A DNA stretch of 64,000 bases, taken from assembly GCF_021462225.1 (NCBI RefSeq), contig NC_061806.1, positions 26,990,144-27,054,143 of the forward strand, read 5' to 3'. The position numbers and the translations under genes were made by a program. This document shows positions 22,890 through 35,625 of the stretch, in pieces; the first letter of the stretch is position 1, and every line of letters starts with the position of its first letter. The DNA comes from Girardinichthys multiradiatus (lineage: Eukaryota; Chordata; Actinopteri; Cyprinodontiformes; Goodeidae). The notes under the pieces were generated by a model. It saw only the letters and a list, made by a program, of their open reading frames with translations. It ran no database searches and was not told the origin of the DNA.

Positions 22890-23660
22890 TGTTTTACAAA
22901 CAAAAATCTGAAGTATGACATGTATTTGTATTTAGCTCCCTTTATTCTGATTCCGCCAAACAAAACCTAGAGCAATCAACTGTCTTCAGAAGTCACCTAC
23001 TAAGTTAAAAAACCGTCCACCTGTGTGTGATGGAATTACAGTACAAATCCATAAGTTCTGTAAAGGCCTCAGAGGTTTGTTAGAGAATATTGACAAACAG
23101 CATCATGAGGACCAAAGAACACAGAACACAGGTCAGGGATAAAGATGTGGAAAAGTAACAAGCAACTTTAGGTCCTAAAACAATATATTGATGTAATTAC
23201 CTCCAGCAAAACTTTTTGATCAATCATCCGAAAAAAAAAAGATTATGGCCTAACTTTTAACCTACAGTAGCAGTCACCTTGAGCAGACTGGTCAAGGACA
23301 GCATTAATCAGAGAAGTTGAAAAACCCCATGGTAACACTGGAGGAACAGCAGATATTAATGGCTCAGGGGGGAGTATCAATAGAGAAACATAGCTATTAG
23401 TCCTGTCCTCAATAAATCGTCAAGGCTTTTATAAAAGAATGTAAAGAGGAAAGCCATTGCTGAAGAAAAGCCTTAAGTATCATTTGAAGTTGCCACAATC
23501 CAAGCTAATACTATCAATTACCCTGTACACACCTTTTACAAGGTAAAACATGGTGTCAGTGTCATGCTTAGTTTTCTTCAGGCTGATAGGAAGATGGTTG
23601 GAGCTAAATACATTCTTGAACGAAAATCAGTTAGAGGCTCCAAAAGACAAATATTTTTAT
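22890..23660 (+). repeat. Tc1-like transposon relic (plus sense)
   Basis: Contains landmarks of a very common teleost Tc1 family in order: 'cagaagtcacctactaag', 'aaggcctcagaggtttgtta', 'gagtgtt/acagcatcatgaggacc', 'gtcagggataaagatgtgg', 'attaatcagagaagttga', and later 'tggttggagctaaatacatt'. These match the 5' UTR, helix-turn-helix coding part and a small piece of the catalytic part. The middle is deleted (jump near 23500-23530) and no long frame remains. Confidence 0.6.
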
Positions 23661-24964
23661 GTTTGAAAAACCCTTCTACATAATCTCAGTTCTTCCTAAC
23701 TGAAAACACTGTTTGCATATGGATCACAAGTCCAGACACAAGAGAAATATCAGTTGGAAATTTTATAGAATAATAAATAATATTGTTAATGTTATTTTCT
23801 GTTGTTTTCCACTGGTTTACATAAAACATGACCTTAAATGAGTGGCCTAATTGAATGTCAAAACCCAAATAAAGTAATTAATAATATCAGTTTCTGCAGA
23901 TTTACTGCCCTTAATTTTTTATTCCCAGAAATAATAAAAAGAGTCAACAAGGTGGATAAACACGCCCTGACAGGTTCTCTCTCAACAACAGGGGTTACAA
24001 TGTGACACAAAAACAATCTTTCATTAGTCTTGAGGGATCTACATAACCAGGAGATCTGGCTCATGACTGGTACACATCATTGTTCACATTACTATAATGA
24101 TTACACTGTAATCTTTGCTTGTCTAAACGAAAAGACCTGAGCTGGGTAAAAGATAAGAATTACTGACTTTTACAGGAGGGACTGAAAGACAAACAGATGG
24201 TATGGAAGTGGGGGGTTTAATTAATAGACATAGAAGGAAAAAAAACAAACACAAAGATAAAAGAGCAAATAGGCATTGTGTGGAAGGCAGATCTAAGACT
24301 GAGGCAGATTTGCTAAAAGTAAAAAGACATACTTGCATTTTAATAGAAGGCAGTTAAAAGCCATCCTTTTTGTCTTCCATTTTTTTATTCAATAAATATG
24401 CATTAAAAAGGCATTTAATGCTTAAGCAAGTAAGAAGAAATGTCCCTTTTTCTAACACTGTTTTCACACTGAACAGCAAAGGTATTAAAAGTCTGTAACC
24501 TACATTAAACGCCTTGTCTCTACAGCACACATTTTAACTCCAGTAGGTGTTTTTTTTTTACCTATTTATGTGCAAGAGTTTGCAATTATACACAAATCAA
24601 AGCAAGACATTTTCACAAAGATTTTCCTTCCTGAATTTTCCACCAAGTTGGACACCTGATGGACCCCCAGCTGTTTCAATATGTGTTTACAAGACCAAAA
24701 AAAAAAAAAAAAAACACCGCGAGAAAGTTGACATGCTTTTTTTGCAAGTTAATTTATGTCCAAAGGCACTGTTACATGCTGGGATTATTTATGCATAGTT
24801 TTTCATGTTATTTTCATACATTATTTTTAGCTTAAAATATGTAAGAATCTGCATTCAGACTGTAGGGGCTTGCAGAACCCTATACACAGTTTTGTCAAAT
24901 GTATTCTTACCTCAAAAACCTTTAAACAATAAAAATATGTACCAAACAATAAAGCAGTGAGGTG
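23661..24964. other. AT-rich stretch without recognised gene
   Basis: Only simple features are visible: an A-run at about 24697-24714 and short poly-T. Frames at 23686-24338 and 24547-24798 are short and featureless. Confidence 0.45.
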
Positions 24965-26157
24965 CAAAAATATAATCAGCCTCCCTGTGTCCCTGTGTCT
25001 CACATTATGCTGGAGTTACACCTGCAAGTCTGGCATCTGCAAGTCTGGCATCTGTTCAATGGTTAGGATTTATTGAAATGTATGTACCTGACTTTTGTGA
25101 AGAGCCTTGAGACATGTGTTGTGAATTGGCGCTATATAAATAAACTGAATTTGCATCTTTAAACATCTAGAGACAAAACCTTTTGCCCTATTCTTTACAA
25201 AACAGCTCTAGGTCAAGCTCAAGATTGGAAAGTAAGTTACATAAAAATCAATTTCCCAGTCTTACAAAATATTTTTGATGAGATTTATGCCTACATTTTG
25301 ACTGTACCATTCTAAAATAGATGTACTTAGAACCAAACCATTCCATTATAGTTCTAGCATTATATTTAGGGTTGTTTTCCTGTGCAGCCTCTAACAGATT
25401 TCCTTCCAGAATAGCCCAGTATTTAACTCCATTCATAATTTTAGCATCACTGACTGGCTTATCTGTCCCTAGTGACTTAAAGTACTCCCACAGCATGATA
25501 CTGCCAGTACCATGTTTCACCTTGGGAAAGCTATGTTTAGGGTGGTTTGTAGTGATAGTTTCTGCCACACACATTGGCTGCATGTAGCCCAGAAAGTTAC
25601 GTTTTGTTTTCATCAGAACAAAGCACCTTCTTTCATCTGTTGCTGTCTCCCCTAACTGGCTTGCACCAGGCTTCAAATGGTTTCTTTTTTTAATGATTAC
25701 TTAATTTTTGCCACTTTGTCAAATGATTTGTGAGGTGTATGATGTAGGGTTACCCCTTTACAGATTAATTAACCCGAGCTGTGGATAACTGCAGCTTCTC
25801 CCCAATTACCATGGGCCTCTAAGGATACTTCGCTGATTGATAGCCCTATCTTGGCAGGTTTGACCGGTGGACTGAAGAGTGCTCTGTAAAATGTTAAATG
25901 CCTTCATATTGTTTCATTACCCAACCTTGCTTTAAATCTTTAAACAACTTGATGCCTGACCTGTCTGGTTCGTTTACCAATATTTTCTAACAAAAACTCA
26001 CATAAATCATTTTCACACTTTTCAGACTTATTTGCAAGGCCTTCTGAAAATCATGTCTCAATTCCGTTCCACTACAAAGTAAACTATAGTTTATGGTTGT
26101 AATGTGTCAAAATGTGAAAGAGTTCCTCAAAGGGTATGCATACTTTTGCAGGGTCCT
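24965..26157 (-). mobile_element. Tc1-like transposon relic with nested retroposon tail
   Basis: A minus-strand 142-residue frame (25248-25676) has the Tc1 catalytic-domain pattern VKHGTGSIMLWEYF followed by ILEGNLLEAAQENNPKYNAR. The right end (about 26120-26157) shows the inverted-repeat-like end 'gggtatgcatacttttgcag'. The coding part is broken by indels and the helix-turn-helix region lies further right at 25690-26030. An unrelated retroposon tail is inserted at about 25052-25150. Confidence 0.65.
25052..25150 (+). repeat. Retroposon 3' tail inserted in the Tc1 relic
   Basis: Contains 'gagccttgagacatgtgttg' and 'ggcgctatataaataaa', the 3' end common to several fish LINE/SINE families. The surrounding Tc1 sequence resumes with a repeated GCATCT on both sides, consistent with a short target duplication. 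Confidence 0.5.
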
Positions 26158-27365
26158 GTTCATGATTGCTTAAAGATAGCAAAATATGTTCTTTTTTTCC
26201 TTCTTTCATGTCTTATTTAACCTTGGTAAAGTCTTCTGGATCTTTCTGCACACACACACAAGCACACACACACACACACAAAGCCCTACACAGCCCCACA
26301 TGCACCTTTTGCCACCTACAGGGCAGAACCGATGCGGGAGGAGATGAAATACCACTACCTCAGGGGTAAACACACCTCGGTTCACGCTCACACAAACCAC
26401 TCTCTTAAACACCAAGGCGCACACGAGTGCATCCACATACACACACCTCAGTTTTTCTTCCCCACCAAAGTGCTCTCAATTGCTTGCAAATATTGTCCCA
26501 ACATCAAAGACCATATTTGTTTATTTTCACACCAATCACATACTGCTGTTTCCCATGGCCATCGTGTGTGCATTCCTCCTAGGCCTTTGGAGCAGAGCAT
26601 GCATGTCTTCCTCTATGCCTCTGTGAATTTCTGCTGCTTGTATGAGTTCAGTTTTCGGCTGTGTCTCGGGTTTTGTGATTGCATCCTGTGTGTGTCTGTG
26701 TGTCGTGGTGACTTAGCCAGGTGTAAAATTGGTGCTGCAGAAGATTGCAGACACAAACTGGGTCAGGGCAAGAACAGGAAGAAGAGCCAGGAGAAGAAAA
26801 CTCAAAAGAAGGAGATTGGCGTGACCAGATCTTACCTTTTGTGACAAACTGTGATATGCACGTGTCTTGCTTGTGGCGTTTTTCACTCGCACATGCAATG
26901 TGGCTGCTGGGTGTTTCAGCTCATGTCACATCACATCATCCATGTAATGCATGCTTTTCAGTCCTAATACTCACTCTTAAAGTAGACATGTCAAGTTTAA
27001 AGGCTTACAAATTTGAGGTGTGACATCCGTTAGCTGGACATATTCAAAAACGGGGTTCATTACTTTGCTGATAGTTCTTTTCTTTTTTTTTCCTATGTGT
27101 CCTGTCTTGTCATTACAGGCATACCATATAGAGAAACTGGTTGCCTATGAAAGTTTTGCTCTATAAAAAGGATATCTTTGGAATCCTTATTGCATTGACT
27201 TTATTAATTCAATACTCCATTTAGCATCAAAGTAGGCAGGGCACAATGATGTAATAGTAACCTTCGACTGCATGACCTTCAACCATCTGGATTATTTATG
27301 TATCAATGCGTGGGGCTATGTATGGGTGTTTGTGTGTGTGTTTGTGTGTGTAAGGGGGGGGGGGG
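26158..27365. other. Non-coding stretch with CA/TG simple repeats
   Basis: Holds a (CA)n run at about 26249-26280 and a TG/G-rich run at about 27326-27365. The 170-residue frame at 26332-26844 is His/Cys-rich low-complexity sequence derived from CA-rich DNA and shows no domain; I do not regard it as a gene. Confidence 0.45.
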
Positions 27366-27725
27366 TGTACCAGTTAAAAGTTTGGACACATCTTCTCATT
27401 TAATGGTTTGTCTTTAACATTATTCATTCCTCTGGGAACTCCTCCAAGAATCTCGGAAAACCATTTCAGGTTACTACCTCATCTGTGCCAAGAGAGTGCA
27501 AAGCAGTAATAAAAGCAATGGGGGGGTGAGAGGGGGATTTTGTAAAATATAAAATATAAAAAAAAGTTTTCAGTTATTTTAAACGTTGTGTATCTACATA
27601 ATACTATATACTTTTCCTTCATAGTTTTGATGTCTTCCCTAAGTATCTACAATGTAGAAAGTTATAAAAAATAAGGATAGCCATTGAATGCTGAAGGTGT
27701 GTCTAAAATGTTGACTGGTAGTGTA
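27366..27725. mobile_element. Tc1-type MITE
   Basis: Left end TACCAGTTAAAAGTTTGGAC and right end ...GTCTAAAATGTTGACTGGTA are inverted repeats (about 25 bp, a few mismatches), with TA at the edges. The interior (~300 bp) has no transposase. An older relative is at 58937-59460. Confidence 0.7.
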
Positions 27726-28205
27726 TGCATAGAAATAAGTGTATTTGTGTTGAGTGGGTGTATGCTAGCAAGTTTGTCACCTGGAAGTGACAACACAGCA
27801 CCAAAGAGCTGCATGTGCAGGACATGTGGCTCTGGAAGGATGCAGCAGCTCCAGGCAGACAGACACAAGGCCCACCCCAGGGCAGCTATATGCCCCAAAG
27901 AGGTAGGTCGTCAGAGAAGCACAGGAGCAGCAGCCACCACGCCAAAGAGGCATAGGGTGTGTCATGGGGCACAGGGCCACTACTGACCCAGCCAAGTCCG
28001 AGACAGGGCCCACACCAACCCTCTGGCACATAAACTTCCCATCACCAAGCAGAAGACACCACCCCAGAGCCCCCAACACATCAGGCAGGCACCAGCCCAT
28101 CTCATCAACTGAAACTCAAAGGGACCACGGTAAGGACACGTTACCATCCCACATGGTGAGTTAGCCCATAAATAAATAAAGTGAATTGAATTGATTGAAT
28201 TGAAT
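27726..28205 (+). repeat. C-rich retroposon-like segment with GAATT tail
   Basis: Plus strand is C/A-rich and G-poor in runs, much like 60-450, and ends with AAATAAATAAAGTG followed by repeated GAATT units (to about 28205), which looks like a retroposon 3' tail. The opposing low-complexity frames here are not credible genes. It may be a LINE end, but the family is not identified. Confidence 0.4.
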
Positions 28206-29157
28206 TGACTGAATGACCATATTTTAAAGAAGGATGCTCCCATTTCAGCTCAACCAGCAACACCCGGATGCATGTCATTCACTCGTATCAGAACTCCTTT
28301 GACTCCAAGTGAAATTAGATAAAGGTGTGCAGACGAGGGGACTGAAAGGTTTGACAGAATGTTATATACCTGAAGATAAAAAATGTTAACAAAACTAATT
28401 TACACCACCTTATCCTCGTCTCTAACTTTTCTCTTGGTAAAAGGAAATGAATTGCTCTTGTGAAGGTCAACAGTACCACCGGCAGATAAAATAATGCCCT
28501 CCTCTATCCAATTTAGACTCACCAAGTTGGAAAAAAAATAACCATCATTACTTTGAGTATTCCCCTCTTCTCTCATGTATTTTTTCATGGAGTGTTTTTG
28601 TAATGGGTAGGGTCTATCACAGAAATTAGCCATTAACTCAAGCAGAGCAGAGAACACATTTTGAGATGTGCATCAAAACAAATGTGCTCTAGTGAGAAAA
28701 GCTAGATTGCCATGTTAAAATTCATCACTTGGTATAGTTCTGCCTTTTTTTAAGAACTACGTTGATACTTCACTTTTTATGTTTGCCAATAACCTTGTTA
28801 TAATCGAGAGCAAAGCACTTAAGGTCTGAAAACAAAGACAGAGCACTCGACCCTGTCATTTTTAAAATTATATCTCCTAAAATGGCAAAATGTTCTTTCT
28901 TCAATAGCATTTGTTGAACAAAGTCATGCTAAAAATTAACGTAACTTATGAAATAGAACTAATGACTTTCATGAAACTGCCTCATAATGAATAAAGAGAT
29001 TAATGATATGTATGAGTCGACTGTCCAGATCCCACAGATTACCCTTATTATCCTCTCTGCAGGAGACTCAGACAAGAGTTCCACTTGTTACATCTCTCAA
29101 TGAGCACTATTTTCATTTTCCTTTTAATTATTTAATGTGTAAAATGCAACCCAGATA
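28206..29157. other. Non-coding stretch, no recognised gene
   Basis: AT-rich; the 85-residue minus-strand frame at 28400-28657 has no recognisable features. Confidence 0.45.
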
Positions 29158-29612
29158 CAGTGCTGTGAAAAAGTATTTTTCCTTATTACAGATTTCTCCT
29201 GTTTATCTGTTTTTTTACATGTATAGGTACTCAAACACATTTTAATATCAGACAAAGATCACCTTAGTAAATACGAATTGCAGATTTCAAGTGGTGAAGC
29301 ACACCAGCAAGTTCACCCCTGAATGGCTTAAAAAAGCTTTAAGGGGCATAGTCAATTAAATCTGTTTAAGATGTTGTGGCAAGACCCTAAACTAGTTATT
29401 TTTGCTTTAAAACCCTCATATGTGGCTAAATTAATGCAATTCTGCAAAGAAAACTGGGCCAACATTAATCCAAATACTGATTGCCAGTTATCAACATCGC
29501 TTGATGGGAGTGGCTGATCCCAAAAGTGACACAACCAGGTGCCAGGTTTAGCAGCAACTATTTTTTTCATGAGGCCAGGATAGCTTTTTTCCTAAAAATG
29601 CTTACAGCACTG
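29158..29612 (+). mobile_element. Internally deleted Tc1-like element
   Basis: Starts CAGTGCTGTGAAAAAGTATT and ends ...AAAATGCTTACAGCACTG, an inverted pair, flanked by TA on both sides (29156-29157 and 29613-29614). The interior keeps scraps of transposase sequence in plus sense (for example 'gatgttgtggcaagacccta', near the third catalytic motif, and a C-terminal piece). At 455 bp it cannot encode transposase. Confidence 0.65.
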
Positions 29613-29614
29613 TA

Positions 29615-30479
29615 CATATGAGTGCTATGCAGTCCATGTTCCCAAACTGGTGCTGGCCCTTTTACATCTTTTACACCATTTTTCTCAAAGACAGAAACCT
29701 CAACTTTTTCATGTTTTTGCATACTTTTATTCATTCTTTTTTGACAATTTAAATGACCCATCCCTTTAGCTGCTCTCTTTCGCTCTGTTTATTTTTATTT
29801 TTTTTGCTTGCTAGCTTAAAAAAAAGCGCTGCACATATACTGTTTGGAAGAGAATAATGTCTTGAACCATTTGCTGTGAAAACAATACATTTTATAGCTG
29901 CACACTACAGCCATCACACAGAATCTTAAAGAAAAGTACAAGATTAAACATTAAAATGGACACATGCCTGAACCGGGACTTAAAAAGTCTGACACAGTTA
30001 AAACAGATTACTTTATCTTTAATCTTTAAAAGGGACGGTTCAACATTTTGAAGTGGTGTGGTGTTTCAAGGAATTAGGCAGTCAGTTTCTTAGGTGGGTG
30101 CTTGAAGGTGAAGCTTATGGTTAGTCAAAGAGTGGCGAAATTCGACGTGGCTCCACCATCTTAAAAAAACTCCACATTTCCAAATATTTAAATATCTTAG
30201 TTTGTGGATGCTCTTCTATTGAACATTTAATTCAAATAATCACATGCTCTATGTAACTATCCATCCACTGCAAATGTTACAGTGGTGCAAACGTTTATCA
30301 ATGGTGTTTGAATAAAATGATTAAACTTTCGGGGCTGTAGGTTTGTTTTCTCCTTTACTATTGGTCCCTCTCAGACTTGCAAGTTTACTGTCATCTCTGG
30401 GTCTAACTGATCTGGATTTAGGCTAAATGATAACTATGAGAGATATAAAAATTAATTTTATCCAACAATCTTAAATATA
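29615..30479. other. Non-coding stretch between Tc1 elements
   Basis: No frame or repeat recognised. Confidence 0.45.
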
Positions 30480-32081
30480 CAGGTCCTTCTCAAAATATTA
30501 GCATATTGTGATAAAGTTCATTATTTTCCATAATGTCATGATGAAAATTTAACATTCATATATTTTAGATTCATTGCACACCAGCTGAAATATTTCAGGT
30601 CTTTTATTGTCTTAATACGGATGATTTTGGCATACAACTCATGAAAACCCAAAATTCCTATCTCACAAAATTAGCATATTTCATCCAACCAATAAAAGAA
30701 AAGTGTTTTTAATACAAAAAACATCAACCTTCAAATAATCATGTACAGTTATGCACTCAATACTTGGTCGGGAATCCTTTGGCAGAAATGACTGCTTCAA
30801 TGCGGCGTGGCATGGAGGCAATCAGCCTGTGGCACTACTGAGGTCTTATGGAGGCCCAGGATGCTTCGATAGCAGCCTTTAGCTCATCCAGAGTGTTGGG
30901 TCTTGAGTCTCTCAACGTTCTCTTCACAATATCCCACAGATTCTCTATGGGGTTCAGGTCAGGAGAGTTGGCAGGCCAATTGAACACAGTGATACCACGG
31001 TCAGTAAACCATTTACCAGTGGTTTTGGCACTGTGAGCAGGTGCCAGGTCGTGCTGAAAAATGAAATCTTCATTTCCATAAAGCTTTTCAGCAGATGGAA
31101 GCATGAAGTGCTCCAAAATCTCCTGATAGCTAGCTGCATTGACCCTGCCCTTGATAAAACACAGGGTACCAACACCAGCAGCTGACACAGCACCCCAGAC
31201 CATCACTGACTGTGGGTACTTGACACTGGACTTCTGGCATTTTCTTCTCCCCAGTCTTCCTCCAGATTCTGGCACCTTGATTTTCGAATGACATGCAGAA
31301 TTTGCTTTCATCCGAAAAAAGTACTTTGGACCACTGAGCAACAGTCCAGTGCTGCTTCTCTGTAGCCCAGGTCAGGCGCTTCTGCCGCTGTTTCTGGTTC
31401 AAAAGTGGCTTGACCTGGGGAATGCGGCACCTGTAGCCCATTTCCTGCACACGCCTGTGCACGGTGGCTCTGGATGTTTCTACTCCAGACTCAGTCCAAT
31501 GCTTCCGCAGGTCCCCCAAAATCTGGAATCGGCCCTTCTCCACAATCTTCCTCAGGGTCCGGTCACCTCTTCTTGTTGTGCAGTGTTTTCTGCCACACTT
31601 TTTCCTTCCCAAAGACTTCCCACTGAGGTGCCTTGATACAGCACTCTGGGAACAGCCTATTCGTTCAGAAATTTCTTTCTGTGTCTTACCCTCTTGCTTG
31701 AGGGTGTCAATAGTGGCCTTCTGGACAGCAGTCAGGTCGGCAGTCTTACCCATGATTGGGGTTTTGAGTGATGAACCAGGCTGGGAGTTTTAAAGGCCTC
31801 AGGAATCTTTTGCAGGTGTTTAGAGTTAACTCGTTGATTCAGATGATTAGGTTCATAGCTCGTTTAGAGACCCTTTTAATGATATGCTAATTTTGTGAGA
31901 TAGGAATTTTGGGTTTTCATGAGCTGTATGCCAAAATCATCCGTATTAAGACAATAAAAGACCTGAAATATTTCAGTTAGTGTGCAATGAATCTAAAATA
32001 TATGAATGTTAAATTTTCATCATGACATTATGGACAATAATGAACTTTATCACAATATACTAATATTTTGAGAAGGACCTG
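30480..32081 (-). mobile_element. Near-complete Tc1/mariner element, copy A
   Basis: 1,602 bp bounded by TA at 30478-30479 and 32082-32083. The ends form long inverted repeats (over 200 bp: CAGGTCCTTCTCAAAATATT at the left, its complement at the right). The same family recurs inverted at 54836-56384. The transposase is on the minus strand and is broken (see next entry). Confidence 0.9.
30757..31753 (-). pseudogene. Tc1 transposase, copy A
   Basis: Starts MGKTADLTAVQKATIDTLKQ; paired helix-turn-helix domains fill residues ~1-110 (QKEISERIGCSQSAVSRHL and a GRKKCGRK linker). Catalytic motifs: SDESKF (first Asp), QHDLAPAHSA (second Asp) and NPIENLWD (Glu). A frame change near 31220-31260 separates the N-terminal frame (31753-31130) from the C-terminal frame (31341-30835). 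A TAG at 30835-30837 replaces the glutamine codon present in copy B, cutting the last ~25 residues, which run on to 30757. All three catalytic residues are kept, but no full-length protein can be made. Confidence 0.9.
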
Positions 32082-32083
32082 TA

Positions 32084-32985
32084 AATGTGTGGAGCTTGCC
32101 AAACTCTTCTGGGACTCATTTGTGTGCTTTAGGTATATTATGCAACTTTTTGGAAACAAACACTTCAAGCAGGTTCTTAGAATAAAACAAAGGTGGAACA
32201 TGTGAAAAAGCACCGGCCACAGTACCTCATATTAAGTAAGATGGATGATCTGCAATGTCGTAGGCCTGTTTGTTGTATCTTAGGAATCTTGTTAAGACCA
32301 CATGACATCATAAATCCTTTGAAATACCAAGACATTCTAAATACCAATCTGGTGTCTTTTAGGTAAAACGTGTCTTCGCTGGATCTTTCAACAGGTTAAT
32401 TATACAAATCATATGGCCAAATGTAGGCACAAATTGTTTATAAAGCAACAAAATAAACCATCTTTTGTAGTTGTTACAGTCCCCAGACTCAAATTATGCG
32501 AAAAACCTATGGAGCAAGTTGACAAGAAGAGAGCATAGGACTCTAGATGAAGATTAAAAATAAATAAGTGAGGAGGGTGCTGTGTATGTAGATTTAGAAG
32601 CCCTTTCATTGATGCAAGGCTTTGCACAATACATTTTTTAAACGGGCTGGATAGTGTGCTTGGTGCTGAATGAAGTGTTTCTCTAAACTGCACATTAAAT
32701 GTCTTTGGGCTTCCCTTAATTATTCTGTAGAGACTTTTGTTTTCTTTTGGGCTGATTTATTTACACTAAAGCATTAATTCAGACATATTTTTAGAATCTT
32801 ATAACCTAGTTACACCATGCACTACCAAATAAACATTTGCCTTTTTAGTAATTTAGCTATTAAGCAACATGTTTTAAAGAATACTATGCTGGGAGTAAAT
32901 GTTTAATCTGCTTATTTTCTATTTAAATACTGAAAATCTGGCCACAAAACAATGTAATGTATTTTCCAACACTTGTATTTAATCT
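32084..32985. other. Non-coding stretch, no recognised gene
   Basis: AT-rich with no clear repeat or gene; frames are short and featureless. Confidence 0.45.
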
Positions 32986-33300
32986 TGCTATTCATGCATG
33001 GCAAAAATAAATCTCAGACTCTCTTGGCATGTAGATGCTGTTTTCAGATTGCTGGTGAAATCTCAGGTGTCTCCTTGCGTTCCTGATTGTAAATGATTCA
33101 TCACTCCAGAGGACATGTCTCCAAGTCCAGTGACAGGTGGCTTTACACCACTGGGTCCAACACTTTGCATTGCACATTGTAATGTAACGCTTGGATGCAG
33201 TTGCTCAGCCAAGGAAACACAACCCACGAAGCTTTCTGTGCACTGTTCCTAATCTGATGGCCAGGTTAAGTTTGCAGGTCTTTAGCTACTGACCAGACTG
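32986..33300 (-). repeat. Tc1-like transposase fragment
   Basis: The 61-residue minus frame contains 'WRHVLWSDESFTIRN', the first catalytic-Asp motif of Tc1 transposases, preceded by KCWTQWCKATCHW. To the right (33181-33300), plus-strand text 'gcttggatgcagttgctcag' matches the upstream part of a known teleost Tc1-type repeat. No ends are preserved. Confidence 0.6.
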
Positions 33301-33559
33301 CAGAAAGTTGTCAACCTCTGTTTACTCTGTCCCTCATCCTCCACTGATTACTTTTGTGATTTTAGGGTCAGGGTCATTGTTTCGTTTTCCGAATGCAACG
33401 CCAGTCAGGAACGGCCGTCACATAATCTCTCCAGACACCAGGACGCACGAAACCGTTTTTAATGAATAAAAAACTTCTATTTTAAGTATGCTTTAATTAA
33501 TTCTATACTGTTCAACAATACAACAGCAAGAAAAACTACATATTTCACATAAGGTCAAA

Positions 33560-34650
33560 TTTGATTATCTAAAATTGATTTTTATTTTCCGCTGATCCTG
33601 TGGCTCCTCCATGGGTTGCAGGAAGAACTGTGACCCGATCCAGAGGCTGCGGGTTCAACCGAACTGGAGCAAAACCACAAAGGAGCGTCTTCAGCCATGG
33701 ACTGTGAGGGAAGTTGTCCACTCCTGTGGACTCAGTGAGAACCACAGCTGGCCTGGCAATGCGCATTTTCCCGTGTAGTGAACAGATGCCCTCTGCTTTG
33801 GCCACTTGAAGCACGCAGGAGGTTGTTGTGCTGCGTCATTATGATCCAGCTACTGATGTTATTTCTTCTGTTATGTTTTGCTCCTGCTTTTCTGGACTGT
33901 TACAGTTTGTTAAGCTGTGTCATCACTCTCCACAGCAGCAGGTTTGTCATGACAGCCTCCGCCCTGATTTATCCTCTCTTTACGCTTCTCTCTTACAAAT
34001 CTTACATAACCCTAAATTCTATGAGAATAGGCACAGCCCTTTAAGGTCCGGGGTTTACTGGTTCCTAAAGGCTGAAGAAAAAACGTCTTCTTTGGGAACC
34101 ACTTGTCCTGTCTCATCATTTATACTGAGACCGGGGTGTGCCCCACTCAGCAGGTCACTGCAGTCAAGTGAGCCGACAGTCAGAAATAGTGTCATAAACA
34201 TGTATGTGAAAGTTGTAAAAATGTCACTAATATAAATGTTCTGAAGGTTACTTACCTGTTTTCCTCTAATTTTCTCAACCGTTGCCAGGATCGGCATCCT
34301 TTCTGCTCCATTACCGTAATGCACCTCGTATGCGCAAAACTAATATTTAAGAGAGAGCTAGCATCAGCTGGCGTGACCACGTATTTCTGACTGTCGACTC
34401 ACTTGACTGCGGTAGCAGGTAGCAGGAGGAATAAACATAGTGGTCAAAATACATAAACAGAGGCTGTAAAGGGCAACTTTTAAAGAGAGAACAGGAGGAA
34501 GGAGGGATCTGGGCTAAAGCCCCCAATACATCAAGACCCCAAAAACGCCCCTTAAGTACGCACCAACATTATAGTGTGACAAAATTGAGTCTGTGTGACG
34601 CAACACCACCACGCCTCCCCCCCACCTTTAAAATGAATCCAGCGCCACTG
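33560..34650 (-). mobile_element. Possible hAT-like element remnant
   Basis: The minus strand starts CAGTGGCGCTGGATTCATTT at 34650, resembling hAT-type ends (CAGNGGCG). A small open exon begins at 34308 (MEQKGCRSWQRLRKLEEN) and ends at a perfect donor AAACAG|GTAAGT near 34250. A later 81-residue minus frame (33569-33814) is unassigned. I find no matching opposite end, so the element may be truncated or mis-called. Confidence 0.35.
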
Positions 34651-35625
34651 TATATTACTGTTAATCTTAATTGACATGCATGCAAAAAAAGCTGTTTCAG
34701 TGCTTGTTTTTTTTTTTCATATGTGTATGAATTACTTGTATTATTTCTTGTATCTTGTATTATATAGTCTCAACCACATAAAATAAGTTTAAAGTAACGC
34801 TGCGAAGAGTTGAAATCTAGCATTGCATGATATTCACATGCAATGTGATGCATGTCTGTTTAAGTCAAGGAAATCTATCAAAACTTATAGAATATTAGGT
34901 TGTTAATGGTGTGTCACATTTAGCAGTGATAACTGATTTCAATTAAGAGTTTATTGGTATGGTAAGGATTATTATTTGAGGTGATTTAGTGTTAACAGTA
35001 GGAAATAAGAATCTAAAGCCTTCTATTGCTTTTTTGTTATTTGCTTAACTTCCTGCTGAAAATGATTTTCCTTTGTGTGTAATCTTTGGGTTGAGTTGCC
35101 CTGTCTGCTCTGTCCTAATTATAACCACCTCTGTCATCTCCCTGGCTACATGCTGTCCTGTCTCCTCTTCTTCCATTGGTAATATGTCTTTGTTTACTTA
35201 GCCTCTCTTCATCCTGCATGTGCAGCATTGATCTGTATCAGTTTGACAAGAAACTCAGTTGTGTCTTTTGATTTACTTCAGTCTACCATTTTGGGATTTT
35301 AGATGAACTGCCTTTGAACTTGCAAAGCATTTTGTTTCTCTTTGTAGGTCTAATTAAAGGTATTTTGTCTCCACACCTTCTCAACTCTGTATTTGGGTTA
35401 TTTTTATATTCCCTGACACAGTAACACATTCCATGTTTTAATGGGAGGCTGAGCACATTCCAATAATACTTTTACTCTCAATTCTGCCTTTATCTCATAT
35501 TTTCTTGCCTTTTTCCTAATTTCTGTTTGACTTGCCATCCTCATACTTAATGAATGTATTACCATCAGCACCATCGTCATGATGACTTGCTTGTTGAATT
35601 ACCTCTACAATATAAACACAATTTC
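34651..35625. other. Non-coding stretch, no recognised gene
   Basis: No coding or repeat evidence beyond simple T-runs. Confidence 0.45.

Noticed and set aside
26332..26844. 170-residue plus-strand frame
   Set aside because: Begins in CA-rich simple sequence, His/Cys-rich without finger spacing, and has no splice or start context.
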